A stretch of 64,000 nt of DNA from Prorocentrum cordatum (taxonomy: Eukaryota; Sar; Dinophyceae; Prorocentrales; Prorocentraceae). Shown here piece after piece: positions 20,133 through 30,888 of this stretch. The notes beneath the pieces were generated by a model, which saw nothing but the letters and a program-made list of their open reading frames with translations, was not told where the DNA came from and made no database searches. Position numbers and translations under genes: made by a program. The DNA lies in contig CAUYUJ010000703.1 in the NCBI GenBank assembly GCA_963575745.1, positions 220,001 to 284,000 of the forward strand. The letters are read 5' to 3'. Positions within the stretch are counted from its first letter, which is position 1. The number at the start of each line of letters is the position of its first letter.

Positions 20133-20980
20133 TCAGGCGCACCCTAAGCGGCGCTTAGGGCGCCCCTGCCAGGCGGCCCGCCAGCGGGGGCAAGGTGGCC
20201 CCACGGAAGCCACGGCAAAGCCCCAAGAGACCCGGGCCAGGGGCAACTGGGGACTCTGCACCTGTCCGCTCCGGCTGGACCTAATTACTGCTGCGCCTCC
20301 TGCAGCGCAAGGCGGCGCGCCTCCCGCGGCGACAGGCCGGCGGCTGGGGCGAGCGGCCGCCCGCGGGCTGCAGGGCCGCGGCTGGGCTGGCCGTCTGAAG
20401 ACCTGCGCCGCCCGCCCGCAGAAGCAGAGCAGGTGGGCTGCCGTCTCCTGCGACTGGCCGCAGAAGCGGCAGGGCCCGGCGCCCCCGGCCGCGTCGCATG
20501 CGAACGAGCCCTGCGGGCACAGGCGGGCCCACGCGCGCGCGTCAGGGAGCGAGGCGCCAGCCGCGCTGTGCTCGAGCGCCGTGTGGCCCGCGCCCGCCCC
20601 GCGCGCGAGTGCTTCCTGCTGCGCCGGACTCGCCAGCCAGGACTGTTCCCGGCGCTGCGTCGCCTGCCTGACGAAGTCGCGGTGCCGGGCACGGGCCCCC
20701 GCCCCCGCTCGCGGCCCCGGCGGGTCCGGCAGGCCCCAGCGGCGCAAGTGTTGGCGGACCCACTGCGTCCAGGAGCCCTCTGCCTGCGCTGCGATGCCCA
20801 GGACGCACTTGGCCTCGGCATATCGGGGGTCCCCCTGGGCCAGCTGCGCAGCCGAATGGCGCGCTCCCCCATGGTCGTGGCCCAGCGGGCAGCCCATCCC
20901 ATGTGGCGCAAGAGGAGGGCCCGCGGGATCGGCCCACGCACTCCAAGGCCCCCCCTGGCCCAGCGCTCCTGGAGGCGATT
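20133..20980 (-). pseudogene. C-terminal region with zinc knuckle of LINE relic
   Basis: CRFCGQSQETAAHLLCFC (about 20480-20427) has the C-x2-C...ET-x2-H-x3-C pattern of the zf-RVT knuckle, equivalent to those at 567-513 and about 51120-51060. The frame 21014-20133 around it is open and otherwise Ala/Arg-rich. Confidence 0.7.
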
Positions 20981-22370
20981 CAGGGTCGCTTGGGGCCCCT
21001 CCACGCGGGCGCAAAGCTCAGCCCCGTGCGCCGCCTTCGGGAGCGCGCTCGCGGCGAGGCCCAGGCTGAGCTCGTGGAGCGCGAAGCCGAGCTGGTCCAT
21101 CGCCTGGGCGCGCCGCCGGCCCTCTGCGAGCGCGCGCTGCTCGATGGCCAGGGGGTGCGCCTGCCCAGGCGGCCGGGCGGACCTGTGGACTCCGATCCGA
21201 GGCACTCGTGCCCGTCCACGAACCCGACGCCATGGGCGGGCCTGGTGTCTGCGAAGCCCCAAGCAGATGGCCGTCTTCGCCGGGCCGTGCCAAAAGTGTC
21301 CGGCGGCGGCGCTACGCCGTCTGCAGGGCGCGGGCGAGAAGTCCGCACTGCGCCCGCGACCCAGCCTTGGCGCGGACGTCGCCCACGAACGCGCGCGGCC
21401 CAATCTTCGTCTCGGAGAACGGAGCGCGTCGAGCAGGCCCTGCCGGACGGCGTCGGAAGACGCCGCCGCCATGCAATCGTTCCAGTCCGCGTGGCCGTCC
21501 GCGAGGAGGGTCGCCCACTGGCTGATTTCGTCGACGCCCAGCGGTCCCGATGGGCCTTGTAAGCCGCCACCGCGGCCAGCTGCGGGTCCAGCCCAAGGCT
21601 CGCGCCCGGCGTGGCCGCGTTGGCGAGGCTGTATTGGGCCGGGCTGAGCTTCCTGCCCTCCGGCATGCCGACCAGCCAGCGGCGTGAACGGCCGCGTGCA
21701 CTGGCCGCGCCGGGTGACCGAGATGGCGGTGCACCGGAACATGGCCTCGGCCATGAGCCACTGCCGGCCGCCCACGCCCGCCCGGTCGTGCATCGCGACC
21801 ATCGCCTCCGCGCGGTCCTGGCTGTTGAACGCCTCCGCCTCGTCAGCCGGCCCTGGTAGGTAAGCGCAGATGGCCCAGACCCCGAGGTCAAGGAGGCTGC
21901 GAGACCAGGCGATCCCCTCCTGCCTCTTGGACGTCGCCGAGGCCGCGCTCCATCGCTGCTAGGCTGCGTCCGGCTCCTCAAGGAACCGGCCTTCTGCCGA
22001 GCATAGTGCCAGTGCCCTGTAGCCGCTGCGCTCGATATGGGGCCGGCCCTCCTTGCGCTTGCGATAGTTGTCCTGCGACAGCCGCAGCGCTTGCACTTGG
22101 GCGAGGCGCGAGCTCAGGGCGGCCATGCCTATCAGCGACCCCATGGACCCCAGGTGGCCGCACTGAAGGAGGGCGCACGGGAGGCGCCGCGGCACTGGGC
22201 CCGGGGGCGGATTCCCCGCAGGGCCGCGTCCGCCTCGGCTAGCGTGAACACTTCGGCGGCGTCCCAGCGGCTGAGCTCGCGCAGGGCCTCTGTGCGCTGG
22301 CGCTCAAGGCGGCTGCGCATCGCGGCGGCGTGGTCTGCGCCCCACCCTGAGGCCCGCGGCGCAGGGTGCA
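20980..22370 (-). pseudogene. Reverse transcriptase region of LINE relic
   Basis: Minus-strand pieces give an ADEAEAFNSQDR block (about 21845-21825) at the motif A position, FTPLAGMPEGRKLSPAQYSL (about 21690-21630) as motif B, and LADGHADWNDC (about 21515-21480) where motif C should be, with no intact xxDD. Stops and shifts separate the pieces. The assignment rests mainly on motif B and on its position between EEP and the knuckle. Confidence 0.6.
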
Positions 22371-22383
22371 CCTGCGGGCGCCA

Positions 22384-23979
22384 TCAGGGACCTGCGCCGT
22401 GCCAACGCACATGCGACCGTCGTCCTCCGGGCCCCGCATGATGGCCGGGAGCTCCTCCGGGGGGCCCGCGGAATCCTGCTTCGGGACCCTGGCGGCCACG
22501 ACCGGGTTCTCGTGCAAGAGGCTCGTGAGGCGGCGCCGCGCGTCTTCTCGCTGGGCTCGGGCCCTTGCGTCTCGCTCGGCCCGCAGCCAGGATTTTGCGG
22601 CGTGCAGGGCGGCTCTCGACTCGCCTGTGCCGCTGCGCTGATGCTGGGCCGCCGCGTCCGTGACCTCCCGGAAAGCGGCCGCCTCGGCCCAGTCGGCATT
22701 CTGCCGGCGGGTGGCGCGGGTCCTGGGCGGCCTCGCAAGCTCGGCCACCGCGGCGACAAGGGCGGCCGTCACCCGCCACGCCCACGCCGCCGTGTCCAGC
22801 GCGGCCCTCGCCCGCGACCGGGAGGGGTTGTGGCTGCGCGCCTCCAGCTCGCTGTGGACGGTGGCGTAGATTGCGCCCGCCCAGATTGTCACTCCGCACT
22901 GCCACGCGCTGGGGCCCACGGTGTAGTAGCGGGGCGCGCCCCCCCCGCGCCCCGGGGTCTTCGAAGGCCGATGCCCACTTGACCGCGCGATGGTCGAGGT
23001 CCCGGGGGCCCAGCGCCAGCGCCCGCGCCTGGCGCGCGCAGAGGTTGCAGCCGTGCCCCCTGCAATGGCCCCCGTGGACCGCCCCGCAGCTGGCCGCCGC
23101 CGGGCTGAGCACCACGTCCAACCGCCTCCCGCGGACGTGGGTGGGCACCGTCTCCGGGATCATGTGGTGGAGGCCCCTCTGGCTCATCGCCGCGCGCACC
23201 TGGGCGGCGATGTCGCCGCCCGGGTTGAGGCCCCCCACCATGTGGACGCGCCCCCCAGAGTGGCGCCGAACGGTCGCCTCGAGGGCCTTGTCATACTCTC
23301 GGAAAAGCCTCTCCACCAAGTCCGCTCGGGCCCGTTCGTTGGCGCCGCGCTCTCGGGGCGGGATGCTGAACCCGCGCCAGCATTCGCCCGGCCCGGTCTG
23401 GACCCAGCAGGTGCTGGGCCCGGTGGACGAGTCCGAGAGGTGCGCCACCGCCCCCTCGGCCTCCTGGTGGATCATGACCACTGCCGCGACGAACTGCAGC
23501 GCCCTCGGCCCGTGCAGCGTATACGGGGCCCCAGGCAGGGCCGTCGCGAGGTCCACGTCGGGCGGGCAGCGGCGCGAGACGCCGAAGAACCACGCGGCGC
23601 CGAGGGCCCCCATGACCGCGCTGATGATGTCCTCCCAGCGGCGGGGGGGGATAGCTGCGCCTCCGACCTCGGCGCCCCCGCTGAACCCAAAGTCCAGCAT
23701 CCCCACGGTGGTGTTTCGCACTGGCCCCCGCGCCTCCGCGGCCGCAGCTGCTGGGGGCCTGTCGCGGGGGCCCCTGCGCGCCGCGGTCAGCCTCGAGCTA
23801 GCGCAGTCGCAGCAGGGAGGTGCCTCCGGCCCGCCTGTCCGCTTGCATCCGGGGCACCCCGCGACGGGGCCGTCCAGAAGTGGTCCGCGAGGCGCTCGCG
23901 CCACTGACCCGGCGCCGCCGGCGCAAGACGCAAGACCCCGAGGCGCGCTCTCGAGCTGGGCCGCACGCTCGCCGACCAC
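22384..23979 (-). pseudogene. EEP endonuclease region of LINE relic
   Basis: A CPGCKRTGGPEAPPCCDC segment near the start of this frame may be a zinc-binding site. The EEP fold is recognised from VHMVGGLNPGGD (about 23250-23211; the usual metal-binding Asp of GDxN is Gly), RRLDVVLSP (about 23122-23099) and LDHRAV (about 23000-22983, the SDH-type catalytic His block). The useful frame gives way to a second frame at 22919. With GDxN mutated the nuclease is probably inactive. Confidence 0.7.
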
Positions 23980-24535
23980 CTGCTCCTCCGCCAGGCGCAG
24001 GTCCGCATCAACTTCCGCGCGCGACGATGGCGGCGTCGCATCCCGGGGGGCAGGCAGAGGTCAGCGCCGCAACGACCTGTCCCTCGAGCGAAAAACCGCC
24101 CTGCTGTCGCGCCCGCGGGCCCTCTCGGAGCGGACGCCGTGCCGCGCCCAGAGGGGGTTCGTGGCCGCCGTCGCGTGGAAGTCGCTCGCCTGCCGCTCGT
24201 GCCTTGAGAGCTGGCCCCGCAGGAGGCGGAGAGCCGCGTCAGCTGCCCCGGGAGCCCGTTCCGAGGCGGACCCGCGCGGCTCCGTCTGCCCAGAGCTGCG
24301 CAAGGCAGTCCGTGAAGAGGGCGAGGGTCCAGGGGATGCTGGTGCGCGTGGGCACGTTCTTGACGCCGATCTCCTGGCCCTCCCCCGCAGGCTCTTCGAG
24401 CGCCCAGGAACCTATAACCTGCGCCAGGAGAAGTTGGAGGAAAGATACGTGGATGAACTCACGGACCCGAGGAAAGGTTTCCCGTAAGTCCTCGGGTTTC
24501 AGCTGACGCCCGAGCCTGTTGCTCTGAGGCCCCCT

Positions 24536-25717
24536 GTGCTAGGATTCGATTGTGCAGGTTACTGGTCAAGAGATGGCCAGCCCAAGGAAGTTGCCATGGA
24601 AGAAAAAAAGTTTCACGGCGGCGAAATTTTGAACCCTGGCCCCCCGGTTTATGACGCCCCCGCCTGGTCGTGGTCAAAAACGACGAGTGGCGAGCTTGTT
24701 GCCAGCATCTCGGGCCTCGTGGGGGCCAGCCTGCCTCCCGCGTCGCCGCGGCCGCGTCGCCAGCTGCCGAGCACTTGGGATTCCTAGATGCCGCCTCCTG
24801 TCTCAGGGTCGCGACAGCGTGGATGGACTTCAAGGGCATCCTCTCGGTCCACCAGAATCCAGAGGTCAGCAGGAAAGACATGTACGCAGGAATTTCTGTT
24901 TTGGCCAGGTCCCAGGGCAGCTTTCGCTCCCTCGAGATTCAAAAAGTGAAGGCCCACCAGGACATAGAAGCCCTCGAGGCGGGCCCGACGGTGTGGCATG
25001 TTGCCAAAGGGGAATGACTGGAGCTTTCCTGATCCCTGCCTCGCCCCAGTTGGAGCTTGAGTTTCAGGAATTCGAGAGTTGCCGTTTCCACAGATGCTGC
25101 AAAGGCGCTGTCTCAGTGGTCTCCAATTGCCCCGAAGGCGGGCAAGAAGGCCTCCAAGAAACCCTCCAAGAGCCCCGCCCCCCCCTCCCCGCAGGTGCTG
25201 CTGGTGCGGTCCAAGCCTGGACGGCTCCCCAGCCCCCTGCGAATCTTCCTCGGCGTGCTCGTGCGTGCCGTAACCCGCAGGGGGCCAACTGTCATCAGTG
25301 GGAATGGCTTAACTGTCTCTGGCTGTGCCTAGCTTGCCACACCCGTGCTCGAACCGACAGCACCCGCAAGTCCCGCATGCTAGAAGCATGCCCAGGTAAT
25401 TATGTTGCCTTGTCGAATTTGGTTCGTGACCCCATGAAGCATCACCTAATGATTTGTGATTACCTTGGTGTAGAGTCTGTCGCTGTTGTGTGAAGCGGTG
25501 TGGCCGCTACTCAGAGAGCAACCTCAATGGTCTCAAGGGCGAATGCAAGGGAAGCTTCCAAAGCAGGTTCTCCCAGAGTGCGTGGTCCCTGTTGGCTGGC
25601 GGCCAACACCCCAAGAGCAAGTTATCGGTCGCCCCGTCGTTCCCAGCCGATCCTTGCCGACCAGCTCCTCAAGGAAGGGGGCAGGCCGACGAGAGCGTCA
25701 GTGGAGAGCGAATGTAA
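24536..25717 (+). pseudogene. RNase H and zinc-binding C-terminal fragment of another retroelement
   Basis: The frame at 24670-25017 carries a helical segment with WMDFKGILSV and then KVKAHQDIEA (24944-24973), which resembles the His block of RNase H, ending at TGA 25015-25017. Downstream pieces in other frames include HQWEWLNCLWLCLACHTR (about 25291-25344) and KRCGRYSESNLNGLKGEC (about 25493-25546). Similar W..W..C-x2-C and RCG...C segments follow RNase H in some dinoflagellate retroelement proteins (inference). It faces the opposite way from the LINE at 24490-20133, so it is not its missing RNase H. No RT is seen next to it. Confidence 0.5.
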
Positions 25718-25774
25718 CCCAAGGCTTCGGTTAGGCCAGGTCGATTAACCCTAGCCTTCCCCCCCCGCCGGAGC

Positions 25775-25863
25775 CTGTGATGGTCCTCCTTCTCCTCCTC
25801 CTCCTTCTCCTCCTCCTCCTCCTCCTTCTCTTCCTCCTCCTCCTCCTCCTCTCCCTCCTCCTG
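25775..25863. repeat. CTC triplet tract
   Basis: Imperfect (CTC/CTT)n of about 90 bp. Confidence 0.9.
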
Positions 25864-26277
25864 TCGACCCTTGCGTAGCCATGTCCCTCCGGATGAACGA
25901 CCGCGGTGGCGGGCGAACGCGAGCGGACGCGAAACACGAGGAAGACAAGACCGTGCCAGGTGCCTCGTGCGTCCGGCCTCTCCCCCGCTGCGTGGTGGAA
26001 CGGGGGCCGCCACGTGGGGCCGCGGGAGGCTCCTGCACGGCGAGGCACGCGGGCGCTGAGGGGCGGAGAGGCCTCGCTGCTCCTTGGTTTGCGGGCCATG
26101 CCTCGGCGGCCCGGCGGCCGTGCGGCACCAGCTGTGTGCCCCCCCCCTGGAGGGCATGCCCTCGACGAGGCGCAGCTGCTGGAAGGCACCCCGAGGCTGG
26201 AGCGCCGCCGGGGCCACACGAAGGCGCGCTCGAAGAAACCCCGAGCCTCAAGCCTCGAGCTTCGAGGTTTTTCCTCA

Positions 26278-26520
26278 ATCAACGCTTGCACTGAAAGGGC
26301 CCTAACGGAAATGGAAAGATTTGGCAAACATGTCCCGCCGATGTTGGTGGCTTGCTGGGTTCCCGGGTTCCCGGTTCCGGGTTCCCGGGTTCCTGGTTAT
26401 TGGTTCCGGGCCGACTTCGTCGGGTTCCGGATTCTCGGGTTCCCGGTCGATCTCCTTTTCGATCAAACCATCCACAGATTGGGGTTTTCTCTGATGTATT
26501 CGACCCCCCCTCGGGAGCCC
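26278..26520 (+). repeat. GGGTTCCC-rich dispersed repeat, copy 2
   Basis: Inverted counterpart of 9125-9370. It carries tandem GGGTTCCCGGGTTCC units, GGTTATTGGTTCCGGGCCGA and the flanking block GAAATGGAAAGATTTGGCAA. G-rich runs could fold into quadruplexes. Confidence 0.8.
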
Positions 26521-26719
26521 TCTTCGGCAACATGTTCGACCTTCTCAAAAGGGCCCCCTCCCCGGGCCGCGGGACCGTCCGCCAAAAAAACATTCGGGAG
26601 AGGGGCCTACAGTTGGGGCGTTGACCTTAGGAACCCTACAAGAGGAACGAGGCCCATTTATCCAATAAGCACGGCGGCGGGACTCAGCAGTCAGCAGCAC
26701 AGCCTGCAACTGGGACCAG

Positions 26720-26885
26720 ACCCCCGACGTCATGATTTTCGCATAACGTCGACCCTCAGAGGTCTCGACCCATTCCCTTGGACCGGTCTTTCATCCTGAA
26801 TCGTTTTTTGACGGTCCCGAAGGGCCTTTGGAGGCCGAAAATTAGAACAAACCTCCCGTCGTGATTTTTTCATTGCCCGGGGGGG
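26720..26885 (+). repeat. Dispersed ~190-bp repeat family, copy 5
   Basis: Landmarks: CCCCCGACGTCATGATTTTC, GAGGTCTCGACCCATTCCCT, TTTCATCCTGAATCG, GACGGTCCCGAAGGGCC, TTTGGAGGCCGAAAATTAG, and CCTCCCGTCGTGATTTTTTC. Near-complete copy. Confidence 0.8.
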
Positions 26886-27144
26886 TCTGGGACGCCAGCG
26901 CATGCGGGCGACACGAATCCCCCGCGACGCGCGGGAACCAAGACGGCGACGTGGGACGACTGCCCCCCCCGGCGCCTGGTCCGCGGCGGCGCAGGCAGAC
27001 CGAAGGCCGCCGTCAGAGCTCCAACTCCGTCGACCTCGGCCGCCCCCGCCGCCGCTGCCGGCGCTGCAACCGCGCCACGGCCGCCGTTGTCACCACCGCC
27101 GCCACGGCCGCCGTCCCTGCCAGCACAGGCGCCTCCACCACCCG
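26886..27144. other. GCC/CGC-rich spacer between two repeat copies
   Basis: CGC/GCC-triplet-rich sequence. Open frames encode Ala/Gly/Arg/Pro runs with no domain. Confidence 0.5.
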
Positions 27145-27335
27145 AGATCATTCCGACGCCGTGTTTCTTTCACGGTGCGAGCCCACATAGGTCTGGACCC
27201 CTTCCCGGGGACCGTCTCGTTCAACCGAGCTAGCCTTCCTTTGGCGATCCTGGGGCCCGGTGAGGGTCCCCTGAACCCAAAAACGTGCCAAACATCTCCC
27301 GTCGAGCAATTGAAGGTTTTTCTTCACCCTTTGAG
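27145..27335 (+). repeat. Dispersed ~190-bp repeat family, copy 6
   Basis: Landmarks: CCGACGCCGTGTTTCTTTCA, GGTCTGGACCCCTTCCCGGG, TGGGGCCCGGTGAGGGTCCC and CATCTCCCGTCG. The central CATCCTGAATCG block is diverged. Confidence 0.7.
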
Positions 27336-27449
27336 AGTGGACCTAAGCTAAGAGGCCCAACGCATTAGGGATTGAGGGCCTTGTCAGCAGATGTTTTTTT
27401 CCACCGCACCCATTGGATGAAGGCTCGAACTCGAAATAGGCCAAATCTT

Positions 27450-27580
27450 TAAAACATATATATATATATACATATAAAAAAACGCCGGTCGGGTTAACGT
27501 CACCCCAAACGGGCTCTGGTCAGATTCCCCCCTCAGTCGACAGAGATGCACCGCTGGAACTCCTAAAACACTTCGGTAGA
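27450..27580 (+). repeat. ~125-bp dispersed repeat with TA tract, copy 1
   Basis: (TA)n, a short A-run, then CGCCGGTCGGGTTAACGTCA and on through CTAAAACACTTCGGT. Nearly identical to 32355-32484 in the same orientation; the sequences diverge immediately after CTTCGGT. Confidence 0.9.
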
Positions 27581-27584
27581 ACCA

Positions 27585-28085
27585 CGCGCGCGCTTCGCGC
27601 GCTTAGGTTCCAGCAAGCGCAGGCTCTTGACAATACCACGGCTGCGCGCATTGACAAAATCACGGCTGCACGAATGCACGTACCGACGAATGGTTTCAGC
27701 ATGGTTTGAAACATCAACATGAGCCTGGCCCCAGCAGAGAAGGGTCTCTTGGGCGCCGCGGGGGGTTAGTCCAGGGTCTCGTTGGGTGTTTGCGGCCCAT
27801 CTCACTGTGGAGCTCACGCTGTACAAGATGATTACTCGATCAAGCGAGGCCATATGTATGGGGGAGCGGGCAAGGAGGGACTGAGGGGAGGGGGGCGAGA
27901 GAGAGGAGGGAAGATAAATAATGGAACCGATGCCCCAGCGTCCGCTTGTGGTTCGGACTGATCTCAGCCATCTTGCCCTTCTCTTGGGGCCGTCGTGAGT
28001 CCTGGGGCCAAATCAACAGGAGGGCAACGGATGAAGCCGCCACCGTGCCTGTGTTGTGGGTCAGAGGCATATTGGATGCTTGTTG
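27585..28085. other. No recognisable gene
   Basis: Contains a short GCGCGCTTCGCGCGC palindrome at about 27588. No supported coding region. Confidence 0.45.
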
Positions 28086-28765
28086 GGGTCTCTTGCGAAG
28101 CTTCCAAAGAACATGTTCGAGGCAATTCTGATGCCTCGCGGGGCTCGTCCGTGGCTGCTTGCGGACTGTAGGGGCTTCTTTGGGGCCTTCAGTGGGCTTC
28201 GTGGGGCCTCTGGAGTGGTTCTTGGGGGGGGGCAATTTTGAAATGTTTCGAAGCCTCCGGGGGGCCGTTTTGGGGCATCTTGGGGCCTCTTTGGGGTTTC
28301 TGATGGGCGCATGTTTAAGCCTCTTGGGGCCTCTTGGGGGCCTCTTGGGGGCCAATTGGGGCGGAAATCTCCATTGTCGGTTCGTGTTCCCCCTCTTTGG
28401 CACCTCCTGGGGCCGTCTTGAAGCCCTCTTGGGCCGTCTTGGGCGCCTCTTGGACCGTTTGGGCGCCCTCTTGGGCTGTTTTGGGGGCCTCTCGGGGGCC
28501 TTTTGGGCCGTCTTGGGGCGATGTTCGAGGCTTCCTCGGCAATCTTGGAAGGTCAGAAGCCCGAAAACGCGGGCAAGCAAAAAACATTGAAAAACACAAT
28601 GAAAATCTATGATGTTTGCCTCTTTGGGCTCTCTTGGAAAGCCTCTCGGAGCGCCCCTGGGGCTTCTTGGGGGCCCCTTGGGCCTTGATGGGGCTATCTT
28701 GAAGTCTTGGAGCGCTCTTGGGCCGTCTTGGCGGCTTCTTGCCGTCCCCGGAAGCCGTGGTGGAC
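28085..28765 (+). repeat. GGGCCGTCTTGGGGCCTCTT minisatellite, block 1
   Basis: Degenerate units of about 20-22 nt built from CTTGGG(G)/CCGTCTTGGG/GCCTCTTGGG. Frames through it read repeating Gly-Pro-Leu-Gly-Ala/Trp-Ala-Val-Leu and are not regarded as genes. Related blocks lie at 29370-29700 and 30358-30690 (opposite orientation) and 31020-32285 (same orientation). Confidence 0.85.
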
Positions 28766-28877
28766 GCCTCCAGGGGCGCAAAAGAGCCTCCGGACGCCCG
28801 GGGGCAAAGTGGGTTACGGGGGGGGGGGAAATTCGGGAGGGTGTCCCGGCCCGGGGCCCTGGCCCCCGGTTTCCAAG

Positions 28878-28942
28878 TATATGATACATACATACATACA
28901 TACATACATACATACATACATACATACATACATACATACGTA

Positions 28943-28985
<43 letters not shown>

Positions 28986-29090
28986 GCGCACGCACGCACG
29001 CACGCACGTACGTACGTACGTACGTACGTACGTACGTACGTACATACATACATACATACATACACACAGGCATACACATACACACATGCA
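28878..29090. repeat. Mosaic tetranucleotide tract (CATA, then CGCA, CGTA, CATA)
   Basis: A (CATA)n block changes to (CGCA)n, then (CGTA)n, and returns to (CATA)n and (CACA)n. The layout is nearly symmetrical over about 210 bp. Confidence 0.95.
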
Positions 29091-29109
29091 CACATGCTAG
29101 AGGGGGTCG

Positions 29110-29272
29110 GCGTAGATGGGGCCGGAGGATCGCACCGCATCGCCAACACATCGGCGATGCATCGCCGATGCATCGGCGACTCCAGCGTGGAACAATTCGG
29201 GCTCCACATCGAGCCGCATCGCCGATACATCGACGATACGGCGCGATCCTCCAACCCCATCGACTCGGACCC
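29110..29272. mobile_element. GATGCATC-rich foldback, copy 2, with inverted termini
   Basis: The left end GATGGGGCCGGAGGATCGCA pairs with the right end GCGCGATCCTCCAACCCCAT as inverted termini of about 30 bp. Between them, GCATCGGCGATGCATCGCCG forms palindromes. Total about 160 bp with no coding capacity, so a MITE/foldback type. The right end and core recur at 6630-6780. Confidence 0.75.
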
Positions 29273-29369
29273 CAACTGGGATGCCTGGAATACTTTCTGG
29301 CAATGGAAACAATTGGTTTTCAAAGTGTCTGATCTTGAAAAACTCTGCGTGGTGACGCCCCCGCTGCCA

Positions 29370-29700
29370 ATGGCTTCCGACGGCCCAGAAAGGCCCAGAA
29401 GGCACCAAGATGGCCCCAAGACAGCCCGAGAGGCTCCCAAGAAGGCCCCAGGACTGCCCAAGGGGGCCCCAAGATTGCCGAAGAAGCCTCCAAGAAGGTC
29501 CCTAGAGGGTTCCAAGACGGCCCAATAGACATCCACGATTGCCCTGAACCGCCCCAAGAAGGCCCCAAGGCGGCCCAGAGAGGACTGAAAGACGGCCTCC
29601 GCAGGCGTCAGACGACAGAAGACGGCCCAAGAGGCCCCGAGAAGCTCCCAAGAGGCCCCCAAGAGGCCCTCAGGAGGCCCCCAAGAGGCCTACTGCCTCC
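29370..29700 (-). repeat. Minisatellite block 2, first copy of a ~340-bp direct duplication
   Basis: The segment from GGCTTCCGACGGCCCAGAAA through CTCAGGAGGCCCCC and into a CTC tract is repeated almost exactly at 30358-30690. Internally it is the reverse-orientation form of the GGGCCGTCTTGGGG minisatellite. Confidence 0.9.
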
Positions 29701-30357
29701 TCCTCCTCCTCCTCCTCCTCCTTCTCCCTTTGCTCCCTCTTCTCATCCTCTCCCTCTTCGGCACCCGACGCTGGGGTTAGTTGGCCAAACACAGCCCTGG
29801 AGGACCTCCAGGGCTCTCCGAAACCGCCCCACAGAAACCCAAGGCAACCCCAGAAACAGGCCGATGACGACGGGGGGTGGTTTGTCCAGAAGGGAAGACG
29901 CTCGGTACCACACGCAACGCATCCAGCGCATCCTGCATCTCGGGCCAAGCACGCGACAGCCCCATCCAAACCCCGCACAAGCGTAGGTGGGCCCCTCGAC
30001 AATCCGGGCAGTGTTCATGAGAGCCGGGAGAAACGTGGTAACAAGAGGTGTCGGATTTGACGACTCAGAAGGGCTAGTCCACAAGGGAAGACGAAAGCTG
30101 TCACGTGTGACCCATCCTGCGCATCCTACGCCTAGACGGCCGCGTAGAGCCTCCAGGTGCCCTCGAACTACCCCACATGAACGTAGGTTAAGCCCAATTG
30201 AACCTAAACAAGGCGCAAGAGAAGGGCGAGCGCCCGCAAAGATATTTTAGCCAAACGGCTTCCGGAATATTTTGGCCAAGCGGCTCGGCGTCCGACGCCG
30301 CGCAGAGGTCGACAATATGCGGCGGCACGTTTGAAGCGATTTTAGCGTTCTCGTTTG
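29701..30357. other. Spacer with weak ~190-bp internal duplication
   Basis: A CTC tract (29698-29745) is followed by two diverged versions of one segment. Each has AAGGGAAGACG, then GCGCATCCT and later CGTAGGT (about 29890-29995 and 30080-30190). No gene is supported. Confidence 0.55.
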
Positions 30358-30720
30358 TTTGGCTTCCGACGGCCCAGAAAGGTCCAAAAGGCCCCCCAAA
30401 TGGCCCCAAAACAGCCCAAGAGGCGCCCAAGAAGGCCCCAAGACTGCCCAAGAGGGCCCCAAGATTGCCTAAGAGGCCTCCAAGAAGGTCCCTAGAGGGT
30501 TCCAAGACGGCCCAATAGACATTCAAGACTGCCCTGGACCGCCCCAAGAAGGCCCCAAGGCGGCCCAGAGAGGCCTCAAAGACGGCCTCCGCAGGCGTCA
30601 GACGACAGAAGACGGCCCAAGAGGCCCCGAGAAGCTCCCAAGAGGCCCCCAAGAGGCCCTCAGGAGGCCCCCGAGAGGCCTACTCCTCCTCCTCCTCCTC
30701 CTCCTCCTCCTCCTCCACCT
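30358..30720 (-). repeat. Minisatellite block 3, second copy of the ~340-bp duplication plus CTC tract
   Basis: Nearly identical to 29370-29700, followed by a purer (CTC)n at 30683-30720. Confidence 0.9.
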
Positions 30721-30888
30721 TTTGCTCCTGCGTCTAATCCTCTCCCTCTTCCTCCCCCAAGTGTTCCCCAGGGGTTTCCACAACGGCTGTGGGAACACAT
30801 AGCCCAATACCTTGGACAAACTTTGGCCCAACGTTTGGCCACATAAACGTTTCCAATAAGGCAAGGGGGCGGTGGTGATTCGCATTAG

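Larger units (their letters stand above)
20133..24490 (-). mobile_element. Degenerate LINE relic, minus strand (EEP, RT, zinc knuckle)
   Basis: Reading leftwards, a Cys-rich segment and EEP lie at about 24060-22900, a linker at 22919-22239, RT motifs at about 21845-21490, a long thumb/connection region, and a zinc knuckle at about 20490-20427. The same-strand pieces lie in at least three frames (23979-22384, 22919-22239, 21981-20980, 21802-20285, 21014-20133). The GC-rich codon use and the GMPEGRKLSPAQ motif B differ from the LINE at 1-6241, so it is a separate lineage. No spliced leader was seen at its 5' side. Confidence 0.75.

Noticed and set aside
19822-21069. 415-codon plus-strand frame
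   Set aside because: Antisense shadow of the GC-rich LINE relic, which shows zinc-knuckle and RT motifs on the minus strand.
22871-24487. 538-codon plus-strand frame
   Set aside because: Antisense to the EEP-bearing minus strand; composition is Arg/Ala/Pro-rich with no motif.
27840-29093. 417-codon minus-strand frame with a Cys/Val/Tyr-rich start
   Set aside because: Translation of the CATA/CGTA tract and the CTTGGG minisatellite.
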